Below are positions 37,501-46,229 of a stretch of DNA of 64,000 bases, one piece after another. This stretch comes from Planococcus maritimus. GTDB taxonomy: Bacteria; Bacillota; Bacilli; Bacillales_A; Planococcaceae. How positions within the stretch are numbered: position 1 is the first letter of the stretch; every line of letters starts with the position of its first letter. A program made the translations under genes and the position numbers. A model generated the notes under the pieces. That model saw nothing but the letters and a program-made list of their open reading frames with translations, ran no database searches and was not told the DNA's origin. Where the stretch lies: NCBI RefSeq assembly GCF_001592825.1, contig NZ_LTZG01000021.1, positions 248,001 to 312,000 on the forward strand, given 5' to 3'.

Positions 37501-38703
37501 TTATAGCAAATCTTCAAATCGTTGTTCTTTCTTTCTTGGAAATTCAATAATCTCGCGCTGTGCTACTGCTTGGTCGATCATATCATCGAATGATACAAAG
37601 CTTTCGTAATGCTCCACTTTGTCTGTTTTCGGTTTCGTTTTCGGATTGGCCGGCGTGAAGATCGTGCAACAATCCTCATATGGCCGGATGGAAATATCGT
37701 AAGTGCCGATCGCTTGTGCCGTTTCGATGATTTCGAGTTTGTCTTGCGCGATCAACGGGCGCAAAATCGGCGTATTGGTCACAGCGTTGATTGCCTGCAG
37801 ACTTTCTAATGTTTGGCTGGCAACTTGGCCGAGGCTTTCGCCGGTAATAATCGCTTTCGCATCGGTCTTCGCTCGCACAGCATCCGCTATGCGCATCATC
37901 ATCCGGCGTGTCGACGTCATCGTCATATTATCCGGCACTTGCTTATGGACTTCCTGCTGGATTTCAGTGAATGGAATAATGTGCAAGGTGACAGGCGAGC
38001 CAAAGCCGCTCAATTTCTCCGCCAAGTCGAGCACTTTTTCTTTTGCGCGCTCGGTTGTGAAGGGTGGACTGAAGAAATGAATCAATTCAAGTCTCACGCC
38101 CCGTTTTAACATATGATATCCAGCAACCGGGCTGTCGATACCGCCGGACAGCATCAATAATCCTCTGCCGCCTGCGCCAATCGGCAAGCCTGCTGCGCCT
38201 TTAATTGTTTCGGCCATCATATAGGCGGCATCTTGGCGGATTTCGACCTGCAAATCGATGTCGGGTTTTTTCATCGCGACGGTCAATTCCGGCGTGTTGC
38301 CGAGCACATAGCCGCCGATGGTCCGCATGATTTCTGGCTTTTCATAAGGAAATTCTTTAAAGGGCCGTTTAACAGACACTTTAAAGCTTTTGTTTTGAGT
38401 GTCCATTTTGCTGACAATCGATAACGCGGTACGCTTCATCTCATCCAGTTCTAGGCTAGTCTGCGTGACTGGGCTAAATGACTGGATGCCAAACACATAA
38501 GGAAGCCGTTTTAAGATGTCCTCCATGCCTTGTTCATCATCACAGAATAAGAACATGCGGTCACGCTCAGCTTTAATGCGCAATGTCGGAATACCGGCAA
38601 ATAATGTTTGAATGTTGTTCCGGAGCCGCGAAATAAAAGCTTGCCGGTTGCGCCCCTTTGTAGACAGCTCACCATAGCGGATGAGAATTTGATTGGTTTT
38701 CAT
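37501..38703 (-). CDS. thiI: ThiI, tRNA 4-thiouridine synthase
   Basis: Sulfur-transfer enzyme for s4U8 in tRNA and the thiazole of thiamine, 400 residues. NFLD and THUMP domains at the N-terminus (ILIRYGELSTKGRNRQAFI), then PP-loop LLMLSGGIDSPVAGYHML. The rhodanese domain of enteric ThiI is absent, as in B. subtilis, where a dedicated cysteine desulfurase supplies the sulfur. That desulfurase is encoded directly upstream and overlaps by 4 bp (ATGA). Confidence 0.96.
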   Translation of the reverse strand: MKTNQILIRYGELSTKGRNRQAFISRLRNNIQTLFAGIPTLRIKAERDRMFLFCDDEQGMEDILKRLPYVFGIQSFSPVTQTSLELDEMKRTALSIVSKMDTQNKSFKVSVKRPFKEFPYEKPEIMRTIGGYVLGNTPELTVAMKKPDIDLQVEIRQDAAYMMAETIKGAAGLPIGAGGRGLLMLSGGIDSPVAGYHMLKRGVRLELIHFFSPPFTTERAKEKVLDLAEKLSGFGSPVTLHIIPFTEIQQEVHKQVPDNMTMTSTRRMMMRIADAVRAKTDAKAIITGESLGQVASQTLESLQAINAVTNTPILRPLIAQDKLEIIETAQAIGTYDISIRPYEDCCTIFTPANPKTKPKTDKVEHYESFVSFDDMIDQAVAQREIIEFPRKKEQRFEDLL

Positions 38704-39812
38704 GATGATTCGACTCCTTTGATCAATTGATGCGCTTTATGGAAACGTTTTTTCAGTTCGGTAATGTCTTCCTGTGTCGTATTGGCACCGAAGCTGATGC
38801 GAATTGTACCGTCGCGATATTCGCGCGGCAACCCGATCGCTTCGATCACATGGCTTGCTTGTTTATTCTTAGAAGAACAGGCACTCGAAGTCGAGACGAT
38901 GACGCCTTCTTGCCCCAAAGCGCCGACCAAGGTCTCACCTCGTACATGCTTTATGGCCAAAGCCAAAATATGCGGTGCCGCGTTATCCGGGCTGACAATG
39001 TAGATATCCTGGTATCCGGCGAAAAAAGAGCGCAATGCCGCATTCCATTCTAGATGATCCGCCATTGGTCTGGCAAGGCGCAATGCTTTTGCCATCGCAG
39101 CGGCGTTTGGAACCGACACGGTGCCGCTGCGAAGCCCATTTTCTTGCCCACCTCCAAAGAGGATGGGTTCGATTGCCGCTTTATTTATAGCCAATAGACC
39201 GCTGTTTTTCAAACCATGCAATTTATGGGCAGAGATCGTCAGTAAATCTGGCTGCTCCTCTTTACCGAGAGGCAGTTTGCCGGCACCTTGTACAGCATCG
39301 ACGTGAAATAAGGCCCGGTGATGTTCTAGCATGCTGCGGACTTCAGCTAGTGGATGAATCGTGCCGATCTCGTTATTGACTTGCATAAGGCTCACGAGAA
39401 TCGTTTCGTCGCGAAGTGCCTCCCGCAGCTCTTCTAGATCAATCGCTCCCGACCGATCCACAGACAACAAAGTGATGTCAAAGCCTTCTTGTGCCAGTTG
39501 CTTCAACGGTTCCAAAACCGATGGATGCTCGGTTTTACAGGAGATGATGTGGCGTCCTTTTTCCTGATTGGCGTAAGCCACTCCGCGGATCGCCAAATTA
39601 TTCGCTTCGGTCCCGCCTGATGTAAAAATGATTTGCTCATAGCCAAGCAAGGCTTTTATCTGGTTGCGTGCCGATTCCAGTAAATCTTCCGCTTCATTTC
39701 CTAAGCGGTGCAGCGATGCCGGATTCGCGAAATAACGGCTGCTTGCCTTTACATACGTTTCGAGCACCTGTGGGTCCGGTTCGGTCGTTGCACTATTATC
39801 TAAATATATCAT
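38700..39812 (-). CDS. nifZ: Cysteine desulfurase NifZ, partner of ThiI
   Basis: Class II pyridoxal-phosphate cysteine desulfurase, 370 residues. Begins MIYLDNSATTEPDPQVLETY; the PLP lysine is in TISAHKLHGLKNSG and the persulfide cysteine in VSTSSACSSKN. In B. subtilis the NifZ-ThiI pair is dedicated to tRNA thiolation. Here the 4-bp overlap with thiI supports the same partnership. No ribosome-linked gene precedes it: an ezrA terminator lies 19 bp upstream, so nifZ-thiI needs a promoter inside or before that hairpin. Confidence 0.93.
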   Translation of the reverse strand: MIYLDNSATTEPDPQVLETYVKASSRYFANPASLHRLGNEAEDLLESARNQIKALLGYEQIIFTSGGTEANNLAIRGVAYANQEKGRHIISCKTEHPSVLEPLKQLAQEGFDITLLSVDRSGAIDLEELREALRDETILVSLMQVNNEIGTIHPLAEVRSMLEHHRALFHVDAVQGAGKLPLGKEEQPDLLTISAHKLHGLKNSGLLAINKAAIEPILFGGGQENGLRSGTVSVPNAAAMAKALRLARPMADHLEWNAALRSFFAGYQDIYIVSPDNAAPHILALAIKHVRGETLVGALGQEGVIVSTSSACSSKNKQASHVIEAIGLPREYRDGTIRISFGANTTQEDITELKKRFHKAHQLIKGVESS

Positions 39813-39830
39813 TGCTATCCCTCCGAAAAG

Positions 39831-39859
39831 AAAACCACCAGCTCGTCTGCTGGTGGTTT
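39831..39859 (-). terminator. Terminator after ezrA
   Basis: AAACCACCAGC/GCTGGTGGTTT stem around TCGTCT, followed on the minus strand by TTCTTTTC. Confidence 0.8.
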
Positions 39860-39869
39860 CGTTATTATC

Positions 39870-41564
39870 TTAGTCTTGATCTTTTACGAGAACTTCAATG
39901 CGTTTCATCGAGCCAGGTTCAAAATTTTCCACAGCTGTCGCCGCTTCTTCCAAAGCCTTCGTATAGCGCATTTGGCGGAATGATTCTTCGGCTTCCAATA
40001 GATGGGCGTGAAGCTGGGGATTCGTCTTCCGGTAACGGTTTCCGTATTGAATGATGCGTTCTACAAGCAAGACATTTTCAACCATTTCTTTTGCTTTGAT
40101 CTCTACGTCCGTAATGCTTGTTTCTGCCTGTTCCATATAATTATCGACTAGCTTCATATTAAGGGGCACTTCGCGAAGCGCACGCATCGCGACAAACAAA
40201 TGCTCTTCCGCTTCTTCGAGACGGACATCCATATCTTCTGGAATTCCCGGGATATTCGCCTTATGAAGCATGCGATCGGTTTCCTGGAGACGGCGTCTCA
40301 ACTCTTCCACATGGATGCGGGCTTTGTTTTCCTCGACTCTCAGGTTTTTCAACGCATCAGTAAAGTCCATTTGCGTCGAATCTACGATCGATAAATCTTC
40401 ACGGATATGCATCAATTCATCCTGTAAGCTTGAATATGCAGACTGGTCTTCTTCTAAGCGCGCCGATAATAGTTCGAAGCGCTTTGCCAATTGTTGAACT
40501 TTTTCTAGGCAAGTTTTTGGAATTGCCGCTTCTTGGTCGGTAATTTTGTAGCTATGTTGCACATAACGGCTTTCTTCTTCCAGTTCCTGAGTGTCGCGGG
40601 CTACTACTTGAAGGTGGCGCTCCGTATCCATGAGATGCTGGTCGATATAATGCTTAGCAGCCACTTCTTTTTCCAATAGCTCGTACATCGCATCAATCCG
40701 GTCCTTAATTTTATCGACCTGGTTTTTGCTATCGGAAACTTCCAAGGAATCCAATTGTTTTTTCAATACAATTAGTTCTTGTTCAATTTCTTCGATTTTT
40801 TCGGTCAAGCCGAGATGGTTTAAGTAATAAGACTGCTCTTCCATTTCTTGTTTACCTAAGCGCAACTGTGCTAAGTCCTGTGGAATCTTACCATCGATTT
40901 CTGTTAGCATCATTGGGATATCGTCTACGAGCATGAATGCCTGTGCACTGTCTGATGATAAATTGATGACCATTTCACGAGCTCTTAAGTAATTGCCTTC
41001 GTCCGTTAGCTGGTCGTATTCCTCGAAACGCTGAACAAATGATTCCAGGCGTTTTTCAAGAGGTTCAGCGGCCGCGCCATATGAAGATTTATGGGCCAAT
41101 AGATTCTTGCGAGCCCTCACGTATTTGTCTTGGATCAAGTCCATTTCGCTGCGGTTTTTTTCTTCGCTGCCGATCAATTCGTCCAATTCCGCGAAAATGA
41201 CCGCGATTTGCTGGTCGGCGTCATCTATTTTTACTTCCGCTTGTTTTTCAAGCTTGGAAGCTTTTGGGAAGTTAAAGCGCTTAATCGATTCTTCTGCGTC
41301 ATAGAGTGTTGCGTCTATTTTGGGGATATCGACATCCATGATTTCGTCCCATTTATTGCGCCAGCGCTCGAACATTTCTTCTGTCTGGCCATTCAAGTTC
41401 AATTGTTTCACTTTAGTAAGTTCTTCCATAATTGGTTTCTTTTTTAGTTGCAGTTTCAGTTGTTCCAGACGCTCGATTTCCGCATTGTGTTGTTTTCGAA
41501 ACACCATGCCGACAATAAGCAGCGCCAATAGAATGATGACCGCAATGATGATATACTCCATCAT
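39870..41564 (-). CDS. ezrA: Septation ring formation regulator EzrA
   Basis: Membrane-anchored negative regulator of FtsZ ring formation, 564 residues (562 in B. subtilis). One N-terminal membrane segment (about 3-22), then spectrin-like coiled-coil repeats over the whole cytoplasmic part. The C-terminal conserved patch is IIQYGNRYRKTNPQLH, which in B. subtilis contacts the division apparatus. Two consecutive ATG codons; GGGGG lies 10 nt before the first. Transcribed away from hisJ, ends at its own terminator. Confidence 0.95.
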   Translation of the reverse strand: MMEYIIIAVIILLALLIVGMVFRKQHNAEIERLEQLKLQLKKKPIMEELTKVKQLNLNGQTEEMFERWRNKWDEIMDVDIPKIDATLYDAEESIKRFNFPKASKLEKQAEVKIDDADQQIAVIFAELDELIGSEEKNRSEMDLIQDKYVRARKNLLAHKSSYGAAAEPLEKRLESFVQRFEEYDQLTDEGNYLRAREMVINLSSDSAQAFMLVDDIPMMLTEIDGKIPQDLAQLRLGKQEMEEQSYYLNHLGLTEKIEEIEQELIVLKKQLDSLEVSDSKNQVDKIKDRIDAMYELLEKEVAAKHYIDQHLMDTERHLQVVARDTQELEEESRYVQHSYKITDQEAAIPKTCLEKVQQLAKRFELLSARLEEDQSAYSSLQDELMHIREDLSIVDSTQMDFTDALKNLRVEENKARIHVEELRRRLQETDRMLHKANIPGIPEDMDVRLEEAEEHLFVAMRALREVPLNMKLVDNYMEQAETSITDVEIKAKEMVENVLLVERIIQYGNRYRKTNPQLHAHLLEAEESFRQMRYTKALEEAATAVENFEPGSMKRIEVLVKDQD

Positions 41565-41655
41565 AAGTCATTTAGCCCCCTGTTCCAAATACATTACCGG
41601 TTACATAAGTATGTTTAATGATTCTTTTATTTTAACATGTATTCTACTCTTTTGT

Positions 41656-41685
41656 TTGCCAAATTAGAAGAAAACAGGGAATAAT
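41656..41685 (+). promoter_or_regulatory. hisJ promoter
   Basis: TTGCCA (41656-41661), 18 bp, AATAAT (41680-41685), 30 bp before the hisJ ATG. Five of six bases match consensus in each hexamer. Confidence 0.6.
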
Positions 41686-41714
41686 TTTATCAAATTGAAA
41701 AGATGGTGAACTTT

Positions 41715-42515
41715 ATGAATAAACGAGATGGCCACATTCACACCCCGTTTTGCCCTCATGGTACAAGCGACCCGCTTCACGCTTATGTGGATAAGGCAGA
41801 AAAATCCGGATTTACCGACATCAGTTTCACGGAACACGCCCCGTTACCTGCAGGTTTTATGGATACGACCCCTGCACAAGACAGCGGCATGAATAACAGT
41901 GAAATGCCAGCCTACTTCAACGCGCTCAATGAAGTAAAGCCAAACTACCCCAATATGCGTATTCGCAGCGGACTAGAAGTGGATTTTATCCAAGGCTTTG
42001 AAAAACAAACGTCCCACATATTGGAACAAGTCGGTTCTTATCTGGAAGACGCCATTCTTTCGGTCCACTTCTTGCGTTACCAGAATCGCTTTATTTGCTG
42101 CGATTTCAGTGCAGAGGTGTTTATGCAACTTGCGAATGACATGGGTTCTGTCCAGGCAGTCTACGACCTGTATTACGATACAGTCGAAGCCTCCATTATA
42201 GCTGACCTCGGCCCCTATAAACCGAAGCGCATCGGCCACCCGACGCTGTGCCATAAATTTCAGCATGTCCACGGGGAGCAAATAGATGATGATGCACGCA
42301 TCCGAAATATTTTGCAGCTGATCAAAAAACATGGCTATGAGCTTGACGTCAATTCGGCAGGGCTATCCAAACCCGGCTGCCAGGAATTCTACCCGCCCGC
42401 GCCTTATATCGCTTATGCGCGTGAACTCGGCATCCCACTTGTTTTCGGTTCGGATGCCCATAGTACAGAAGGCTTGCACAAATACGCAGAACACTTTTAT
42501 ACTGAACACTATTAA
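41715..42515 (+). CDS. hisJ: Histidinol-phosphatase, PHP type
   Basis: PHP-family phosphatase of 266 residues, penultimate step of histidine synthesis. Metal-binding blocks: DGHIHTPFCPHG, ISFTEHAPL, RSGLEVDFIQG, LSVHFLR and the terminal FGSDAHSTEGL. I use the ATG at 41715 because GGTGA lies 5 nt upstream; an earlier in-frame ATG at 41703 is part of that site. It is followed 29 bp later by ytsP on the same transcript; no other his gene is nearby. Confidence 0.92.
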   Translation: MNKRDGHIHTPFCPHGTSDPLHAYVDKAEKSGFTDISFTEHAPLPAGFMDTTPAQDSGMNNSEMPAYFNALNEVKPNYPNMRIRSGLEVDFIQGFEKQTSHILEQVGSYLEDAILSVHFLRYQNRFICCDFSAEVFMQLANDMGSVQAVYDLYYDTVEASIIADLGPYKPKRIGHPTLCHKFQHVHGEQIDDDARIRNILQLIKKHGYELDVNSAGLSKPGCQEFYPPAPYIAYARELGIPLVFGSDAHSTEGLHKYAEHFYTEHY

Positions 42516-42544
42516 ATAGAAACTATTAGAAATGAGATGATTCC

Positions 42545-43024
42545 ATGTTTGCTACAACTTCTTACAGCGGCACACGCGAAGAGCAATACAATCTGCTCAA
42601 TAAGCAACTTGACGCCTTGCTTGCAGGTGAACCGAACCGCATCGCTAATTTGTCGAACGCTTCTGCCCTCCTTGGCCAATTCCTCGATCGTATCAACTGG
42701 GTCGGCTTTTATTTAATGGAAGAGGGCGAGCTCGTCCTCGGCCCATTCCAAGGAATGCCTGCATGCGTCCGAATTCCGGTCGGCAAAGGCGTATGTGGTA
42801 CGGCCATCGACAAAAATGAAACCATGCTTATCGATGATGTTCATGCCTTCCCTGGCCATATTGCCTGCGATGCCGCTTCTCGTTCAGAGATCGTCATTCC
42901 ACTCGTCAAAGACGGCGAAGCCATTGGCGTACTCGATATCGACAGCCCGGAGCTTGCGCGATTCACCGAAGAAGACCGCAACGGGCTTGAAAAATTTGCA
43001 GACACTCTATTGAAGCATATCTAA
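42545..43024 (+). CDS. ytsP: Free methionine-(R)-sulfoxide reductase, GAF domain
   Basis: GAF-domain reductase of 159 residues (fRMsr family), repairing free Met-R-sulfoxide. The three characteristic cysteines are present: MPACVRIPVG, KGVCGTAID and HIACDAASRSEIVIP. WVGFYLMEEGELVLGPFQG is the conserved fold start. It ends in a bidirectional terminator shared with megL. The methionine link between these two convergent neighbours may be coincidental. Confidence 0.92.
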   Translation: MFATTSYSGTREEQYNLLNKQLDALLAGEPNRIANLSNASALLGQFLDRINWVGFYLMEEGELVLGPFQGMPACVRIPVGKGVCGTAIDKNETMLIDDVHAFPGHIACDAASRSEIVIPLVKDGEAIGVLDIDSPELARFTEEDRNGLEKFADTLLKHI

Positions 43025-43031
43025 ATGCAAG

Positions 43032-43064
43032 AAAGATCCCGGCAGACTGCCGGGATCTTTTTTT
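43032..43064. terminator. Bidirectional terminator between ytsP and megL
   Basis: AAAGATCCCGGC-AGACT-GCCGGGATCTTT, 12-bp perfect stem, then TTTT. It overlaps the megL stop codon. Confidence 0.92.
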
Positions 43065-44271
43065 AGATTTCCTGCAAATTGGACTTAATCTTGACAAAAG
43101 CCTGTGCAAGGTCCGCCATTAAATCTTCGACGTTCTCAAGCCCGACCGATAAACGGACGAGTGAGTCACTGATGCCCATCTTTTCGCGCTCTTCCGGTGG
43201 CACGACGGCATGCGTCATAGTCGCCGGATGCTGTATCAAAGTTTCAGCATCCCCTAGGCTAACGGCAATTTTAATCAGCGACAAAGCATTCAGAAATTCC
43301 TGCGCTTGCTTTTTGCCGCCTTCAAGTTCGAATGAAATCAGCCCGCCTCCTCGGCGCATCTGTTCTTTGGCCAGCGCCATTTGAGGATGTCCTGCATCAA
43401 ATGGATACAAAATACGGGTCACTGCTTGTTCCTCTTGGAGAAACTCGACAATTTTTTCTGCGTTATCGATATGGCGGTCCATGCGCACATGCAATGTTTT
43501 CAAGCCGCGAATCAATAGCCAAGCATCAAACGGCGACATAATGCCACCGAAATCCTTTTGGACAGTCATACGGATTAACTGCATTTCTTCCGCGTCTGCT
43601 CCGACTAATACCCCGCCGACAATATCGCCATGGCCGTTCAAATACTTGGTGGCACTATGGAGTACAAAATCAGCACCATACTCAATCGGATTCTGTAGAT
43701 ATGGCGAGCTGAACGTATTGTCGACCACCACGCGCAAGCCGTGTTTCTTGGCCACGGCTTCGACCGCCCGCAAATTAACGAGCTCCATTGTCGGATTGAT
43801 TGGTGTCTCCACATAGATGACTTTCGTCTCAGGACGTAGCGCCTGCTCGATCTCCTGTTCATCACTCATGCCAATAAGCGAATGCGTAATGCCATACTTT
43901 TCTTCCATAATTGACAATAAACCGAATGTACACCCATAGATGCCTCGCGAGCACAGCACATGATCGCCCGCTTTCGTCAAATGTACCAGAATCGTACTGA
44001 CTGCAGCCATCCCTGATCCGAATGCCAGTGCACCGGATCCACCTTCGACCTCCGCCAACCGCTCTTCTAATACGCGCACCGTCGGATTGCCGAGGCGCGA
44101 GTAGATGTTTCCGTCCTGCTCCCCAGCAAAACGGGCTTCTCCTTGTTCGGCATTTGCAAATGAAAAAGTAGACGTCTGATAAAGTGGCGTCGACAAGCTG
44201 TCGTGATGCACTTTACTGTCATAGCCCTTGTGAATTATCGCTGTCTCAAACTTGTGTTTTTGTTTCATCAT
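43063..44271 (-). CDS. megL: Methionine gamma-lyase-like PLP enzyme
   Basis: Cys/Met metabolism PLP enzyme, 402 residues. Begins FETAIIHKGYDSKVHHDSLS; PLP lysine in LHSATKYLNGHGDIVGG. The cysteine of RGIYGCTFGLL corresponds to the catalytic Cys116 of Pseudomonas methionine gamma-lyase, which sets it apart from cystathionine lyases and synthases. Predicted reaction: methionine to methanethiol, ammonia and 2-oxobutyrate. The ATG has GAGGGG 7 nt upstream, and a full-match cre lies 22 bp further, so CcpA very likely represses it. Single gene, divergent from rpsD. Confidence 0.85.
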   Translation of the reverse strand: MMKQKHKFETAIIHKGYDSKVHHDSLSTPLYQTSTFSFANAEQGEARFAGEQDGNIYSRLGNPTVRVLEERLAEVEGGSGALAFGSGMAAVSTILVHLTKAGDHVLCSRGIYGCTFGLLSIMEEKYGITHSLIGMSDEQEIEQALRPETKVIYVETPINPTMELVNLRAVEAVAKKHGLRVVVDNTFSSPYLQNPIEYGADFVLHSATKYLNGHGDIVGGVLVGADAEEMQLIRMTVQKDFGGIMSPFDAWLLIRGLKTLHVRMDRHIDNAEKIVEFLQEEQAVTRILYPFDAGHPQMALAKEQMRRGGGLISFELEGGKKQAQEFLNALSLIKIAVSLGDAETLIQHPATMTHAVVPPEEREKMGISDSLVRLSVGLENVEDLMADLAQAFVKIKSNLQEI

Positions 44272-44293
44272 TCATACACCCCTCACCAATTAT

Positions 44294-44307
44294 AGAAAGC
44301 GCTTACA
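44294..44307. promoter_or_regulatory. cre upstream of megL
   Basis: Reverse strand TGTAAGCGCTTTCT matches TGWAARCGYTWNCW at all 14 positions. It is 22 bp before the megL start codon, downstream of where its promoter must lie, a position expected for CcpA roadblock repression. Confidence 0.72.
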
Positions 44308-44383
44308 TTTATAACTATCTCCATTTTACTCTGAGATAGGCGAAAAAGAAAGCTTCATTTCTTCGTATATTGCTGTATATCGA

Positions 44384-44413
44384 TTGACTGATACATCTCC
44401 AATCGGTTATACT
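44384..44413 (+). promoter_or_regulatory. rpsD promoter
   Basis: TTGACT (44384-44389), 18 bp, TATACT (44408-44413). It gives a leader of about 180 nt before rpsD. Confidence 0.75.
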
Positions 44414-44419
44414 AGCCTT

Positions 44420-44597
44420 TGTGTAAAATAATCGCAGCAGTTGTATGTGCGGGTTTGTCCATTTTGTTCCTCTGCGGAGGTGTATCGCGTAACTCTTGGC
44501 TGCTGAGCGAAGGTACATGAAAACAAAATGGCTTACAGCATGAATGCATCTGGTTTTTATTTTACTCTAAAAACCAAATTAGAGGAGGAGACTCATT
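44420..44597 (+). ncRNA. S4 autoregulatory leader of rpsD
   Basis: A long untranslated leader with CCATTTTGTT (44459-44468) complementary to AACAAAATGG about 60 nt later, enclosing a CCTCTGCGGAGG hairpin and a region able to form a pseudoknot. A further stem GGTTTTTA/TAAAAACC precedes the AGGAGGAG ribosome binding site. In B. subtilis S4 binds such a leader to repress rpsD. I assign it by position and this architecture, not by a covariance search. Confidence 0.6.
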
Positions 44598-45200
44598 ATG
44601 TCTCGTTATACAGGTCCAGCATGGAAACTGTCACGTCGCCTTGGAATTTCTTTGAGCGGCACAGGTAAAGAACTCGAAAAACGCCCTTACGCACCAGGTC
44701 AACACGGTGCTAACCAACGCCGTAAAGTTTCTGAATACGGTTTGCAATTGCAAGAAAAGCAAAAACTACGCTTCATGTACGGAGTAAACGAACGTCAGTT
44801 CAAAACTTTGTTCAACAAAGCTGGTAAAATGGAAGGCAAACACGGCGAGAACTTCATGATCTTGCTTGAAACACGCCTTGACAACGTTGTTTACCGCCTC
44901 GGCCTTGCGCGCACTCGCCGCCAAGCTCGTCAATTGGTAAACCACGGCCACATCCTTGTTGATGGCAAACGTGTAGACATCCCGTCTTACAGCGTGAAAC
45001 CAGGACAAACAATCGCTTTCCGCGAAAAGTCTAACAACCTTGATGTTGTCAACGAAGCGATCGAAGTAAACAGCTTCGTTCCAGAATACGTTTCAATCGA
45101 CGCTGACAAAAAAGAAGGCACATTCGTCCGTCTCCCAGAGCGCAGCGAATTGTCTGCTGAAATCAACGAACAATTGATCGTTGAGTTCTACTCACGTTAA
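44598..45200 (+). CDS. rpsD: 30S ribosomal protein S4
   Basis: Primary 16S rRNA-binding protein, 200 residues. Starts [20 protein letters not shown]; the S4 RNA-binding domain spans [20 protein letters not shown] and [14 protein letters not shown]. It is the short, cysteine-free form of Gram-positives with no zinc-binding N-terminus. AGGAGGAG precedes the ATG. Autoregulation through the leader is expected. A terminator follows at once; monocistronic as in B. subtilis. Confidence 0.98.
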   Translation: MSRYTGPAWKLSRRLGISLSGTGKELEKRPYAPGQHGANQRRKVSEYGLQLQEKQKLRFMYGVNERQFKTLFNKAGKMEGKHGENFMILLETRLDNVVYRLGLARTRRQARQLVNHGHILVDGKRVDIPSYSVKPGQTIAFREKSNNLDVVNEAIEVNSFVPEYVSIDADKKEGTFVRLPERSELSAEINEQLIVEFYSR

Positions 45201-45210
45201 TCGATTGACC

Positions 45211-45242
45211 AAAACCCTTCAGGTTTACCTGGAGGGTTTTTT
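45211..45242 (+). terminator. Terminator after rpsD
   Basis: AAAACCCTTCAGG-TTTA-CCTGGAGGGTTTT, one mismatch, followed by T residues. Confidence 0.85.
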
Positions 45243-45360
45243 CTATGCCATCATTTTCAGGCTGTTTTTCAAACTGCCGCGAGAAATATGCCTCCTCTCT
45301 TGGTTTCGTCGATTCCTTACCCTGACTGTGCTAAACTGGTTCCATAAAGGAGGCGTTTTA

Positions 45361-46173
45361 ATGCGAATCGTATCCATTTGCCCAAGCAATACTGAATTGC
45401 TCGCTTTTTTAAATGCCGATCACTTGCTCGTCGGTGTCGATGATTATTCCGACTGGCCAAAGAGCATTGATGGCCTTCCGCGTCTCGGACCGGATTTATC
45501 CATCCGCATGGACGAAGTAGAAGCTCTTGCACCGGACCTTGTACTGGCGTCACTCAGCGTACCTGGCATGGAAAAAAACATTGAAGAACTCAAACAGCGC
45601 AAGATCCCCCACCTTATCCTCGATCCACAATCGCTCACTGACATCCGAAGCGATTTGAAGACAGTGGCTGATGCCATAAACTTTGACAGCTCAGCAGTGC
45701 TCGAGGAATACGACGAGGCGATCCACGAACTGAAAAAACGCGGCGACAGTACAAGCTCCTCCCCTTCCCTGTACTGGGAATGGTGGCCAAAGCCTGTGTT
45801 CACTCCCGGAGGCGTCAACTGGCTCAGCGAAATTAGCCGGTTAATCGGTGCCCGCAATTGTTTCGAAGATGAAGAGACCGCGAACATCCAAACCGATTGG
45901 GATGCAGTTAGGCAACGAGAGCCAGACTTTATTTTACTTGCTTGGGTCGGCATCATGACTTCAAAGGTCAAACCAGAATTGGTATTAAAACGGCCTGACT
46001 GGCAATCCATGAAAGCGATCGACCATATCCACGTCATGGAAGAGGCTTTATTTTGCCGGCCATCCCCTAGATTAATCGAAGGCGCCATTAAGCTCGGCAA
46101 ACTTGTTCACCCACTGGCGTTCGAAGATTTTCCGCTTCCTTCTTTTATTAAGGAAAAGCAATCGAATAGATAG
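45361..46173 (+). CDS. Cobalamin-binding-like protein (BtuF fold) without export signal
   Basis: Helical-backbone metal receptor superfamily, 270 residues, like the vitamin B12/siderophore binding proteins. It begins MRIVSICPSNTELLAFLNA straight into the fold: no signal peptide and no lipobox, so it should be cytoplasmic. Further blocks: LLVGVDDYSDWP, PDLVLASLSVPGMEKNIEEL, EWWPKPVFTPGGVNW and RPDWQSMKAI. No permease or ATPase is adjacent. A role in intracellular cobalamin handling is possible but unproven. The ATG at 45361 has AAAGGAGG; the open frame extends upstream into rpsD and is not credible. Confidence 0.85.
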   Translation: MRIVSICPSNTELLAFLNADHLLVGVDDYSDWPKSIDGLPRLGPDLSIRMDEVEALAPDLVLASLSVPGMEKNIEELKQRKIPHLILDPQSLTDIRSDLKTVADAINFDSSAVLEEYDEAIHELKKRGDSTSSSPSLYWEWWPKPVFTPGGVNWLSEISRLIGARNCFEDEETANIQTDWDAVRQREPDFILLAWVGIMTSKVKPELVLKRPDWQSMKAIDHIHVMEEALFCRPSPRLIEGAIKLGKLVHPLAFEDFPLPSFIKEKQSNR

Positions 46174-46187
46174 GATCGACACGCAAA

Positions 46188-46224
46188 AAATCCAGCGGCG
46201 CATTGAAAGCGCCGCTGGATTTTT
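46188..46224. terminator. Bidirectional terminator
   Basis: AAATCCAGCGGCGC and GCGCCGCTGGATTT form a 14-bp perfect stem around ATTGAAA, with A and T runs outside. Shared by the cobalamin-binding-like gene and the stress gene. Confidence 0.92.
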
Positions 46225-46229
46225 TTCTT

